A DNA stretch of 45,822 nt from Modestobacter marinus (GTDB taxonomy: Bacteria; Actinomycetota; Actinomycetes; Mycobacteriales; Geodermatophilaceae): assembly GCF_019799945.1 (NCBI RefSeq), contig NZ_JABGCH010000033.1:1-45822 (forward strand), read 5' to 3'. This document shows positions 22,827-31,535 of this stretch, piece by piece (positions within the stretch are counted from its first letter, which is position 1; every line of letters starts with the position of its first letter). The translations under genes were made by a program, and so were the position numbers. A model generated the notes under the pieces. It saw nothing but the letters and a program-made list of their open reading frames with translations. It was not told the DNA's origin and searched no databases.

Positions 22827-24314
22827 GTGCGAAGCCGCACCCGTACCGGCGACCGGCTGGCCGTGCTGGCCGGCGCCCGGCTCGACGTGCTCGCGGTCGC
22901 CCCCGGCGCCCGGGCCCGGCACGTCGCGCTCGGCGGCGTCCTCGTGAGCACCGGTGCGCTGGCGGCACTGTCGGCGGCGTTCGCCGTCCACATGGCGCTG
23001 GGCGCCTGGTGGGCGTTCGCGCTGCTGATCGGCCTCGGCTGGGGGCTGGTGATCGTCAACCTGGACCGGATGCTGCTGGTCGGTATGGGGCACCAGGTGT
23101 CCTGGCAGCGCACGCTGGCCATGGCTCTGCCCCGGGTCGCGCTGGCCGCGGTGCTGGGCACGGTCATCTCCACGCCGCTGACGCTGCAGGTCTTCGCCAA
23201 GGAGATCGACGCGACGATCGTGACCATGCAGGCCGAGGCGGCGGCGGAGTTCGCCGCCGGCCTGGACACCGACGAGCGGTACGCGCCGATCCCGGCGCTG
23301 CAGGAGCGCGTCGCCGAGGAGCAGGCCGTTGTCGCCGGCGGCGGCAGCACCGACCCGAACGCCGACCCGGCCGTCGTCGCGGCGCAGGCCGAGCGGGACG
23401 CGAAGCAGTCCGTCTACGACGCGGCCCAGGCGCGGTTCACCGAGCTGCAGGCCAAGGCCCAGTGCGAGCTGGACGGCAGCTGCGGCTCCGGCCGGGAGGG
23501 CACCGGCGACGCGTACTTCGCGGCCGCGGCCGCCGCCGCCGAGCAGTCGGCGGTCCGGGATGCGGCCAAGTCGGCGCTGGACTCGGCCGACGCCACGCTG
23601 CAGCAGGCGCGCACCACCGCCGACCAGGACGCCGCCAGCGCCGACGCCCGCGCGGTCGCCCTGGCCGAGGCCGACCTGACCAACGACTCCGCCGAGCTCG
23701 CCCGGCTGACCGACGCGCGGACCGCCGAGCAGGCGGCCTTCGAGGCGCAGAACTCGGAGAGCGACGGCATCCTCGCCCGGCTGGAGGCGATGAGCCGGCT
23801 GTCGGAGGACCGGCCGATGGTGGCCACGGCGCACCTCATGCTGTTCCTGCTGTTCTTGAGCGTCGAGATCCTGCCGGTGCTGGTGAAGGTGCTGCTCACC
23901 CTCGCCGAGCCGGCCGCCTACGACCGGCTGGTCACCGCGCGGGACGACGAGGAGGTGCTGTCCGAGCAGATCCGCTCGCAGGGGCGGATCCGGGCGCAGC
24001 AGGCCCGGGCCGACCTGCTGGTCGCCGCGGAGACCGACCGGATGGCGCGGGAGATCGTCGACCGGGAGAACGCCGCCCGCGAGGATGCGGCGCGCCGGGC
24101 CGAGCGCCGGGCCCGGCGCCGGCGGACCCGGATCGCCCGCATCGTCGGCGACGTCCTGCGGCCCAACCGGGACGAGGCCCCGGCGCCGGTCGCCGAGCCG
24201 ACGCTGGACACCGGTGAGCTCGAGGCGCTGATGCTCGGCACCGCGACGGACGACGACCGTCCCCGCCTGCCCGCCCCGCGCGCCGCGGAGGACGTCGAGT
24301 TCGCCGACCGCTGA
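22827..24314 (+). CDS. DUF4407 membrane protein with long periplasmic-type coiled coil
   Basis: 495 residues from GTG 22827, with GGAAGGAA seven bases upstream. Four hydrophobic helices in the first 130 residues (including GALAALSAAFAVHMALG and FALLIGLGWGLVIVNLDR, a DUF4407 hallmark), then about 250 residues of Ala/Glu/Gln-rich coiled coil with a CELDGSC pair of cysteines, a last helix pair (HLMLFLLFLSVEILPVLVKV), and an Arg/Glu-rich cytoplasmic coiled tail. DUF4407 function is unknown. The next gene, 41 bases downstream, encodes a secreted beta-helix protein and probably shares the transcript. Confidence 0.87.
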   Translation: MRSRTRTGDRLAVLAGARLDVLAVAPGARARHVALGGVLVSTGALAALSAAFAVHMALGAWWAFALLIGLGWGLVIVNLDRMLLVGMGHQVSWQRTLAMALPRVALAAVLGTVISTPLTLQVFAKEIDATIVTMQAEAAAEFAAGLDTDERYAPIPALQERVAEEQAVVAGGGSTDPNADPAVVAAQAERDAKQSVYDAAQARFTELQAKAQCELDGSCGSGREGTGDAYFAAAAAAAEQSAVRDAAKSALDSADATLQQARTTADQDAASADARAVALAEADLTNDSAELARLTDARTAEQAAFEAQNSESDGILARLEAMSRLSEDRPMVATAHLMLFLLFLSVEILPVLVKVLLTLAEPAAYDRLVTARDDEEVLSEQIRSQGRIRAQQARADLLVAAETDRMAREIVDRENAAREDAARRAERRARRRRTRIARIVGDVLRPNRDEAPAPVAEPTLDTGELEALMLGTATDDDRPRLPAPRAAEDVEFADR

Positions 24315-24355
24315 GACCTGCCCTGCCTCCCCACTGACCAGAGGACCTGCTGACC

Positions 24356-25261
24356 ATGAAGAACACGCGCGCCGCCCTCCTGGCCGTCGCCCTGACCGCC
24401 GGCGCTGTCGCCGCCGGCGGTGCCGTCTCCCCGGCCGCCGCGGCGGAGGCCCACACCCTCACCGTCTGCGCCGCGGCCACCGGCAGCTGTGACCACACGA
24501 CCCTTTCGTCGGCGCTCGACGCCGCGGACCCGGGGGACACCGTCCAGGTCGTCGGCACGGTCACCGTCAACGGGACCACGACGATCGCCGAGGACGTCAC
24601 CGTCACCGGCGCGCTTGGCGCAAAGGTCGTCCAGACCGGCTCCGCGGTCACCTTCCGGATCACCGGCGCCGGCGCCACGCTGACCGCCCTGGAGATCACC
24701 AGCGACACCCCGAAGGCCGCCGAGTTCGTCTACGTCGGGGCCGACGACGTGACGCTGTCCGACAACACCATCCACGGGCCGCGCCAGGCGCTGCCGATGA
24801 GCGGCTGGGTGGGGAACCGCGGCTTCGTGACGGCGGGTGGGATCAGCGGCCTGACCGCCAACGGCAACACCATCCACTCGCTGCGGTCGGGGGCCTACCT
24901 CAACCCGAACGGCACCGGTCGGATCGCCGGCAACACGCTCCACGACACCAAGGGCGACTTCCTGATCGACAACGCCGCGTTCACGTTCACCGGCAACTCC
25001 GCCGGCGACCCGGAGGCGCGGAGCGAGTGGAGCTTCGTGGTGTTCGAGGGGACGGCGGCCACCCGCTACCCGAGCATGGCGAAGCTGTCCGCCGCCAACG
25101 GCAACATGACGGCCTGGGACCAGCGCGGTGTTCCAGCCGACGAGGTGAAGTTCGTGGCGCCGCTCGTCGCGGAGGACTGCAAGAGCGGTGGCTGGAAGAG
25201 CCTGGACCCCGGCTTCCGCAACCAGGGGCAGTGCATCCAGTTCGTCAACACCGGCAAGTAG
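24356..25261 (+). CDS. Secreted right-handed beta-helix-like protein
   Basis: 301 residues from ATG 24356, preceded by AGAGGA. Clear signal peptide (MKNTRAALLAVALTAGAVAA, cleavage near AAAAEA). The mature part has short repeating turns such as GDTVQVVGTVTVNGTTTI, GADDVTLSDNTIHG and GLTANGNTIHSL, the rung pattern of a right-handed parallel beta-helix. The end, CKSGGWKSLDPGFRNQGQC, is a Cys-bracketed motif common at the C-termini of secreted actinobacterial proteins. No catalytic residues are apparent, so an adhesin or surface role is as likely as an enzyme. A strong terminator follows. Confidence 0.82.
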   Translation: MKNTRAALLAVALTAGAVAAGGAVSPAAAAEAHTLTVCAAATGSCDHTTLSSALDAADPGDTVQVVGTVTVNGTTTIAEDVTVTGALGAKVVQTGSAVTFRITGAGATLTALEITSDTPKAAEFVYVGADDVTLSDNTIHGPRQALPMSGWVGNRGFVTAGGISGLTANGNTIHSLRSGAYLNPNGTGRIAGNTLHDTKGDFLIDNAAFTFTGNSAGDPEARSEWSFVVFEGTAATRYPSMAKLSAANGNMTAWDQRGVPADEVKFVAPLVAEDCKSGGWKSLDPGFRNQGQCIQFVNTGK

Positions 25262-25271
25262 TCCGGACACG

Positions 25272-25302
25272 ACGGGGGTCGCAGCAGTGCTGCGGCCCCC
25301 GT
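25272..25302. terminator. Long hairpin terminator
   Basis: CGGGGGTCGCAGCA (25273-25286) pairs with TGCTGCGGCCCCCG (25288-25301) with one G-U wobble, flanked by an extra A-T pair. It follows the beta-helix gene and precedes the convergent thioesterase gene. Confidence 0.8.
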
Positions 25303-25320
25303 TCCGCGTTCGGGGCCGGG

Positions 25321-25839
25321 TCAGTCGCCGCCCTGGCGGATCTCCGCGGTGCGCAGCTCGATCTCGCGGCGGAGCTCCCGGCGGCGGATGGCGGCGGCGT
25401 GCCGGCGCTGCTGCTCCGGGGTGGCCGGGACCAGCGGCGGCACCTCGACCGGACGCCGGGACTGGTCGAGCGCGACCATCGTGAAGTAGCAGCTGTTGGT
25501 GTGCCGCACGCGTAGATCGACCAGGTCCTCGGTGGTGACCCGGATGCCGATCTCCATCGACGTCCGCCCGGTGTAGTTCACGCTCGCCTGGAAGGTGACC
25601 AGCTCACCGACGTGGATGGCCTCGCGGAAGACGACCTGGTCGACCGAGAGCGTGACGGCGTAGTGCCGGGAGTACCGGCTGGCGCAGGTGTAGGCGACCT
25701 GGTCCAGGAGCTTGAGCAGTTGCCCGCCGTGCACGTTGCCGGCGAAGTTGGCCATGTCCGGTGTCATCAGCACCGTCATGGACAGCCGCCGCCGGTCGCT
25801 CTCGCTGCGCGTTCCCGCGGGAACGTCCGTCTGCTCCAC
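25321..25839 (-). CDS. Hotdog-fold acyl-CoA thioesterase
   Basis: 172 residues from GTG 25839, chosen because GAGGAG lies six bases upstream; the frame is open to 25950 with a low-complexity leader. The hotdog signature is MANFAGNVHGGQLLKLLDQVA (the segment GNVHGGQLLKLLDQVA is diagnostic), followed by VDQVVFREAIHVGELVTF and SCYFTMVALD. YciA/BACH-like enzymes hydrolyse acyl-CoA; the conserved Asn and Asp of the active site are present. The last 35 residues are a charged helical tail with many Arg and Glu. Confidence 0.88.
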   Translation of the reverse strand: MEQTDVPAGTRSESDRRRLSMTVLMTPDMANFAGNVHGGQLLKLLDQVAYTCASRYSRHYAVTLSVDQVVFREAIHVGELVTFQASVNYTGRTSMEIGIRVTTEDLVDLRVRHTNSCYFTMVALDQSRRPVEVPPLVPATPEQQRRHAAAIRRRELRREIELRTAEIRQGGD

Positions 25840-26071
25840 CGCGCGCTCCTCGGGTCCGCCGTCCGCCGTCGTGGTGGCGGATCGTGGCAGATCTGAGCGT
25901 GGCGCAGGCGCCGACGGTGTGCGCCGGGGCCGGGTTGCGACGAGTGTCACCCGGCCTCAGCGCACACCGTCACGGGGAATGGCGCGACGGCCGGACTGCC
26001 GTAACCCCAGTTCAGGGGGACACTCAGCAGCAGCGCAGGGTCCCGTGCGGCCCCACGCAGGAGGAGCGGCC

Positions 26072-26530
26072 ATGGAACCGTGGGTGATCGTCCTGATCGT
26101 CGTCGTCGTGGTCCTGTTGGCGCTGGCCGGCCTGATGGCCGCCAAGCGCGGACGGGCCGGCTCCGCGCGCAAGCAGGAGCAGGCGCGCGAGCACCTGCAG
26201 GATGCGCAGGTCCGCCAGGCGCAGGCCGATAAGGACCAGGCCCTCGCCGAGGAGCAGGTCGCCCGGGCCCGGCGGGAGCGCGCCGAGGTCGAGGAGCGGC
26301 TGGCCCACACCGAGCAGGAGGCCCGGGAGCGGGTCGGCCAGGCCGAGGGCAACCGGTCCGCGGCCGAGGCGCTGCGGTCCAAGGCCGAGAAGCTCGCGCC
26401 CGGCATGTCGAACCGGGACACCCCCGGCGTGACGAACCGGGACGCGGACCGCGCCGGTCAGCGGGACGCCGGGGCCGCGCAGGACCTGCCCCGCGATGGG
26501 AACGACGGGAGCACCACCACCCGTCGTTGA
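26072..26530 (+). CDS. Membrane-anchored coiled-coil protein (paralogue of 41969-42463)
   Basis: 152 residues from ATG 26072, with GGAGGAGC just upstream. One N-terminal membrane helix (VIVLIVVVVVLLALAGLMAA) followed by about 80 residues of charged coiled coil rich in Glu, Arg and Gln, and a disordered Asp/Asn/Arg tail with the repeat-like SNRDTPGVTNRD. The shared block RKQEQAREHL and the KAEKLAPG ending are repeated almost unchanged in the gene at 41969. No family function known; a structural or envelope-stress role is possible. Confidence 0.78.
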   Translation: MEPWVIVLIVVVVVLLALAGLMAAKRGRAGSARKQEQAREHLQDAQVRQAQADKDQALAEEQVARARRERAEVEERLAHTEQEARERVGQAEGNRSAAEALRSKAEKLAPGMSNRDTPGVTNRDADRAGQRDAGAAQDLPRDGNDGSTTTRR

Positions 26531-26748
26531 CCCCTCGGCCGGCGCGGGCTCGACGCGTCGGCCGAGGCGCGCGCGGCCACGGGCTCGTCGCCCGGCGCGT
26601 CGGACGTTCCCGGCCGGATCGAGGTAGCTGCGCGCCCGGCCGGGTACCACCGCTGAGGACGCCCGCCGCGGCGCCCGCGCGCGGTGCGGCAGGATCGACC
26701 ACCATCGTGGGACGGCACGCCCGTGCCGACCGATCGGAAGGACCTGCC

Positions 26749-27708
26749 TTGGCCGGTGGACTCGTAGCCCTGCTCGACGACGTGGCGTTGCTGGCGAAGA
26801 CCGCCGCCGCCTCCGTCGACGACATCGGAGCCGCCGCCGGACGGGCCAGCGCCAAGGCCGCCGGCGTCGTCGTCGACGACACCGCCGTCACCCCGCAGTA
26901 CGTGCACGGCCTGGCCGCCGAGCGGGAGCTGCCGATCATCCGGCGCATCGCCAAGGGATCCCTGCGCAACAAGCTGCTGATCATCCTGCCCGCGATCCTG
27001 CTGCTCAGCCAGTTCCTGCCCTCGCTGCTCACCCCGATCCTGATGATCGGCGGCGCCTACCTGAGCTACGAGGGCGCGGAGAAGGTGTGGCACAAGCTGC
27101 GCCCCCACCACGACGCCCACGCCGAGGGCGGAGAGGAGAAGGCCCCGGACGAGGACACCATCGTGTCCGGCGCCGTCCGCACCGACTTCATCCTGTCCGC
27201 GGAGATCATGGTCATCTCACTCAACGAGGTGGTCGACCAGGGCTTCTGGTCGCGGGCGGTGATCCTCGTGGTCGTCGCGCTCGCCATCACCGTCCTGGTG
27301 TACGGCGTCGTCGGCGTGATCGTGAAGATGGACGACGTCGGGCTGAGCCTGGCCGAGCGCCCCAGCAAGGGCGTGGCCTCCTTCGGCCGCGGACTGGTGA
27401 AGGGGATGCCGAAGCTGCTCACCGCACTCACCGTCATCGGGACCGCCGCGATGCTGTGGGTCGGCGGGCACATCCTGCTGGTGGGCACCGACGACCTCGG
27501 CTGGCACGGCCTCTACAGCGTCGTGCACCACCTGGAGGAGGCGGCGCACGAGGCCACCGGAGCCCTCGGCGGGCTCGTCGGCTGGCTGGTCAACACGTTC
27601 GCCAGCGCGCTCATCGGGCTCGTCGTCGGCGCGCTGGTCGTGCTCGTCATGAGCCTCACGGTGCACCGGCGCAAGGCCGCCCCGGCGAGCGAGGCCGGGT
27701 CGCACTGA
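26749..27708 (+). CDS. DUF808 (YedI-like) membrane protein
   Basis: 319 residues from TTG 26749, with GGAAGGA six bases upstream. The N-terminus GGLVALLDDVALLAKTAAAS and VDDTAVTPQYVHG are the DUF808 signature; further conserved parts are ELPIIRRIAKGSLRNKL, GGAYLSYEGAEKV and TDFILSAEIMVISLNEV. It has about eight hydrophobic segments with a His-rich loop (PHHDAHAEGG). The family is widespread in bacteria with no established function. Confidence 0.9.
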   Translation: MAGGLVALLDDVALLAKTAAASVDDIGAAAGRASAKAAGVVVDDTAVTPQYVHGLAAERELPIIRRIAKGSLRNKLLIILPAILLLSQFLPSLLTPILMIGGAYLSYEGAEKVWHKLRPHHDAHAEGGEEKAPDEDTIVSGAVRTDFILSAEIMVISLNEVVDQGFWSRAVILVVVALAITVLVYGVVGVIVKMDDVGLSLAERPSKGVASFGRGLVKGMPKLLTALTVIGTAAMLWVGGHILLVGTDDLGWHGLYSVVHHLEEAAHEATGALGGLVGWLVNTFASALIGLVVGALVVLVMSLTVHRRKAAPASEAGSH

Positions 27709-27762
27709 TCCGCGAATCAGACGTGACCGGGCATGTGGCGTCCCGGTGTGAGCCCGGAAGCA

Positions 27763-28449
27763 GAGCCGGTCGCCGACTTCGGGGCCGGTCAGGCGGCCGG
27801 GTTGAGGATCGTCGGACAGCAGCGCCCAGACGATGATCAGGATGGAGCGGCCGACCGCGACGATGGCGCGGTTCTTGCCGCGGCGTCGCGCGAGCCGGCG
27901 ATGTCGCTCGCCGAGGAAGGTGTCGGTGCGGGCGGCGTCGACCGTGGCTTCCCCGAGGACGCGAGCGAGGTAGCGGTTGCCGTGCCCGGTGTCGGCGTTG
28001 CCCTTCTTGCGGCCGGCGGACTCGCTGACCCCGGCGCGCACCGGGCTCAGGAGGCCAAGTGCGCCGGGGTCGGGAACCGGGACATGTCGGTCCCGACCTC
28101 GGCCAGGATCAGCTGCGCGGCGGTGGCCCCGACGCCGGGGATCTCATCAAGCCGGGCCGCTTGGCCGAAAGGGGCGATCTGGGCGTCGATCCGATCCTGC
28201 ACGGCGGCGATGTCGGCGGTGATCGCGTCGATCCGGTGCAGCATCCGGGTCAGCAGGAAAGCGTGGTGGTCGGTGAACCGGCCGGTCAACGACTCGGTCA
28301 GCCGGCCGGTCTTGGACCGCAGGGTGCCGCGGGCCAGGCCGGCCAGCACGCCCGGGTCGCGTTCCGCGGCGATCAGGGCGGCCATCATCGCCCGCCCGGA
28401 TACCCCGAACAGGTCGCTGACCACCACTGAGAGCTTGATCAGCGCGTCC
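27763..28449 (-). pseudogene. IS110-family transposase, C-terminal half (interrupted)
   Basis: Starting at the intron junction the frame reads ALIKLSVVVSDLFGVSGRAM, then FTDHHAFLLTRMLHRIDAIT and IPGVGATAAQLILAEVG, the transposase C-terminal (Transposase_20) core. At 28047-28045 a TGA replaces the usual Trp codon (the frame reads HLAS then stop), and a one-base loss follows, so the rest (ESAGRKKGNADTGHGNRYLA, TFLGERHRRLARRRGKNRAI) continues in another frame from about 28041. Homology fades near 27763 where the frame runs into antisense of the DUF808 region. The catalytic Ser segment of the C-terminal domain is not confidently identified. Confidence 0.82.
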
Positions 28450-30618
28450 GTGCGCCACGAGGCGCTGATATTCGAGTGGAGGTGAGAGACCGCCACCACT
28501 GACCCTGTCGTGGCAGGGCGGTGTAGCTGAGGGCAGCCCGTCCCGGAAGGTGCCGGGATGGGTGGGAGCAGCCCTGACAAAGCCGGGACGGATCAGCACT
28601 GCCAGATGGTTCGGGTCCGGCGAGCGTGATGGGAAGGAGTACGCGAGGAACCCGCGTTATTACGTCTCTCAAATATCGACCGGTCTCAATCTGGCGGATA
28701 TGGCCGGGAGCGGTGCGCAACCTGTCGGGCGCTCATTGGGGCCCGGCGGGAACAACTTCTGGGCGGGTATGGACGCTCTCGCCGGGAGGTCATGGTGAAT
28801 GTCCACGGCGTAGCCATGACGATGCCGCAGGGACAAAGTGGGGCTCCTCCCCCGTCGAGCGAATATCAGTGAACGTGGGAACCGTTCCGGTCCTCACCCC
28901 TTTTCCGTGCGGCCGGCACGGCGCGGGGGTTGGGTTCACCGTTGACCGATCGGGTCGGAATGGGGCGGAGCCGCCGTAGTACTCCGAGTCGGGGAGAGCC
29001 CGGCACATGGGGAAGGGTGGCAGCGGAAACGAGAAGACAAGGACACTGCGATGCCGAAAGATCCACCCGTGAATGCGGGCGGCCCGGCCCTCGGGAGTGA
29101 CCCCGGGGCTCGGGTATCGGGAATGCAGGCCAAGCTTCACCGTTGGGCGGTGGCCGATCCCGGCCGCCGATTCGACGACCTGTTCAATCTCGTGCACGAC
29201 CCGGCAACGCTGCTCGTGGCGTTCGCCCGGGTCGCGGGGAACAGCGGCCGGAACACGCCCGGCGTGGACGGCTGGACCGTCGACGCGGTGGAGCAGACGG
29301 TCGGCGTTCCCGGGTTCCTGGACGACCTGCGGGCACAGGTCAAGGGCGGAACGTTCCGCCCGTTGCCGGTGCGTCAACGGTTGATCCCGAAGGGCCATGG
29401 CTCGGGAAAACTCAGAAGTCTGGGGATCCGACCCTCGCCGATCGGGTGGTCCAGGCCGCGTTGAAGCTGGTGCTGGAACCAATCTTCGAGGCCGACTTCT
29501 CCCCGGTCTCCTACGGGTTCCGGCCGAACCGGCGGGCCCACGACGCGATCGCCGAGATCCAGCTGTTCGGCACCCACGGCTACCGCTGGGTGCTGGACGC
29601 CGATATCGAGGCGTGTTTTGACCGAATCTCGCACACCGCACTGCTGGACCGGGTGCGGGCGCGGATCAAGGACAAACGGGTCGTGACGCTGGTGAAGGCG
29701 TTCCTCAAAGCCGGGCTCCTGACCGAACTCGGCGAAAAGCGGGACACCCCCACCGGCACCCCGCAGGGCGGGATTCTGTCGCCGCTGCTGGCCAACATTG
29801 CCCTGTCGGTGCTCGATGAGCACCTGCACCGGCCGTGGCAGCCCGGCGGCGCCATGTCCACCCGCTGGCGACGCGAACGACGTCGGGCCAAGGGCCTGCC
29901 GAACTGGCGGATCGTGAGATATGCAGACGATTTCGCCGTGCTCTGCGACGGCACCCGCGACCACGTCGAAGCCCTCCGAGAACAGATCAGTGGCGTGTTG
30001 GCGACCATCGGGCTGGCCTTCTCGAAGGCCAAGACCAGGGTGGTGCACATGTCGGAGGGGTTCGATTTCCTGGGGTTCCGCATCCAGTGGAAACGCAAAC
30101 GGGGAACGAACACCTGGCACGCCTACACCTTCATCGCCGACCGGCCTATCCGGTCGTTGAAGGCGAAAGTGCGGGCTCTGACGAACAGAACGTCACAGCA
30201 GTCCCCGGCGTCCGTGCTGGTCCGGCTCGGCCTGATCATGCGCGGATGGTCCACCTACTTCCGGCACGCCGTCAGCAAGCACACCTTCTCGGCCCTGGCC
30301 ACCTTCGTGTGGCATCGGGTCGCCCGGTGGCTGATGGTCCGGCGCCGCTGGAGGTGGACGGAGTTCCGCCGACGATTCACCGGCCCCGGCGGCCGGTGGC
30401 GACCACTGTCGGCGGACGGGAAAGCCCTGTTCAACCTGGAGTCGGTCCCGGTCACCCGATACCGCTACCGGGCGAACATCCCGACCCCCTGGGCGCTGGA
30501 CCCCGCATAACGGCAGTTCCCGTGGAGAGCCCGTTGCGTTGAGAGGCGCACGGCGGGTTCGGCGAGCGGCCTGGGGAAACGGATCCCGAGCAATCAGGAC
30601 ACCGCGCCCCAGACCGAC
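28450..30618 (+). ncRNA. Group II intron with intron-encoded reverse transcriptase
   Basis: The 5' end GTGCGCC at 28450 fits the GUGYG consensus. Exon bases GCGTCC (28444-28449, IBS1) are complementary to GGACGC at 28771-28776 (EBS1) within domain I; TGATC (28436-28440) and GATCA (28591-28595) may be IBS2/EBS2. Domain V lies at about 30526-30563, with AGAGCCCGTTGCG, a GAGA-type loop and GCGCACGGCGGGTTCGG. A domain VI stem follows (CTGGGG 30571-30576 with CCCCAG 30607-30612). The 3' end is placed after AC at 30618 but may shift a few bases. The intron is antisense to the IS110 gene it interrupts, so splicing would not restore the transposase message. Confidence 0.82.
29051..30510 (+). pseudogene. 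Group II intron reverse transcriptase/maturase, frameshifted
   Basis: Begins at ATG 29051 (AAGGAC upstream). The first frame holds the RT-0/1 region up to LIPKGHGSGKLRSLGI; at about 29425-29432 the sequence lacks one base compared with the expected GIPTLADR reading, and the protein continues in the frame ending at 30510: ADRVVQAALK, YGFRPNRRAHDAI, DADIEACFDRI, TPQGGILSPLLANI, the catalytic RYADDFAVLC and FDFLGFRIQW. The GIIM-type maturase region (IMRGWSTYFRHAVSKHTF) follows. There is no HNH endonuclease after the maturase domain. Unless the base is a sequencing error or bypassed by frameshifting, the RT is inactive. Confidence 0.85.
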
Positions 30619-31128
30619 TCTCCTCGAGCAGCTTCTCCACCCGCTGCTTCTCCGCCGTGCGTTCGGCGATCAGGTCCACCCGGTAGCGGGTCAGATCCCG
30701 CAGCTGTCGGATCGCCGGCGTCGGCACGAAGCTGGCGCGCAGCATCTGGCGCTCGGCGACCTCGCACAGCCACACCGCGTCCAGCCGGTCGGTCTTCGGC
30801 CGGCCGGGCAGGTGCTTGACGTCGTGGCGTTGACCAGCCAGGTCTCGAAGCGGTCCTCGAACAGGTAGAACGGCGCCCGACAGTGATCGCTGGTCGCCTC
30901 CATCTCGATCCGGCCCACCCCCAGGCCGGCCAGCCAGTCGCCCAGTCCGAGCAGCGTGGCGGTCATCGTGGGAACCGTTCGGACCTCCTGCATCCGCTGC
31001 CCCCGGGGGGTCGGGCACCGGCGCGCAGCACACCACCTCGCCTTGCCGATGTCGAGCCCCGCGACCCGCTCGATGATCTCGGGCTCGCCCGTCTCGACCT
31101 GCATCGCCATCGCCTCCTCAGCCCTCAC
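30619..31128 (-). pseudogene. IS110-family transposase, N-terminal half (interrupted)
   Basis: ATG at 31128. The frame gives IIERVAGLDIGKA with the first catalytic Asp, EATSDHCRAPFYLFED with the Glu, then FETWLVNA; a frameshift moves the reading to the frame with DVKHLPGRPKTDRLDAVWL (the last DEDD Asp pair), RQLRDLTRYRVDLIAERTAE and EKQRVEKLLEE, which meets the intron at about 30619. A second, compensated pair of shifts lies near GKARWCAARR, where the expected reading would be closer to EVVCCAPVPDP. The gene is therefore dead even apart from the intron. Confidence 0.82.
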
Positions 31129-31326
31129 TGGAGGCGGTCACCCGTAGGAGCTGCAGGGGATGGCGAATCCAGTCCTCGTGCTCGAAGCACACGTAACGGC
31201 CCGCAGCACAGCTCCCGGCGCCCGACTATGGGACGGCCTCGATCGACCACGTGAGCCCGACGTCAACGGGTGGCCGCGCACCCATTTCAGCCCGGAACGG
31301 CGCTCCCCCGAAAGGGGAGGTCCACG

Positions 31327-31368
31327 ACTGTGGGACGAACTGGTCGGACTATGGGACGAATTGGTCGG
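31327..31368. repeat. Two 21-base tandem repeats
   Basis: ACTGTGGGACGAACTGGTCGG (31327-31347, given here as ACTGTGGGACGA plus its 9-base end) is followed directly by a copy with two changes, ACTATGGGACGA plus ATTGGTCGG (31348-31368). A partial third copy of the first 12 bases is at 31224-31235. They lie in the noncoding flank next to the IS110 transposase start. Confidence 0.75.
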
Positions 31369-31424
31369 ACTCAACCCGTCACCGGCCTGCCGTTGATGCC
31401 ATCCGGGCCGGCGTCGGACCTTAG

Positions 31425-31535
31425 CTATCGGTCGCGCTCCCGTCGTCTCCGGTGTCGGATACCGAAGACGACGAGTGTCACCCAGGCGATGAAAAGAGCA
31501 CCTGCCCCCAGACGGGCCACTCCGGGCCCCACCGG
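31425..31535 (-). CDS. Possible small membrane peptide with Arg-rich end
   Basis: A minus-strand frame ending at TAG 31427-31425 reads VARLGAGALFIAWVTLVV then FGIRHRRRRERDR: one hydrophobic helix followed by a strongly basic tail. The first usable GTG is near 31529, and the frame stays open some 15 codons further up. No ribosome-binding site is evident. The composition is membrane-peptide-like and unlike random GC-rich frames, but it may be the C-terminal remnant of a frameshifted gene. Coordinates of the start are approximate. Confidence 0.25.
   Translation of the reverse strand, partial: PVGPGVARLGAGALFIAWVTLVVFGIRHRRRRERDR

Larger units (their letters stand above)
27763..31128 (-). mobile_element. 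Decayed IS110-family element split by a group II intron
   Basis: The two halves of one IS110-family transposase gene lie on the minus strand at about 30619-31128 and 27763-28449, in the correct order, with a plus-strand group II intron between them. Both halves carry frameshifts. The true ends of the element were not identified. The noncoding region beyond the N-terminal end (31129 onward) is where an IS110 bridge RNA would be expected. Confidence 0.8.

Noticed and set aside
28550-28979. Short plus-strand frames inside the 5' part of the group II intron
   Set aside because: They overlap the structured RNA domains (including EBS1) and have no motifs; the region is RNA, not coding.
31224-31368. 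The short repeats as a CRISPR array
   Set aside because: Two adjacent copies without spacers and one distant partial copy; no cas genes in the window.
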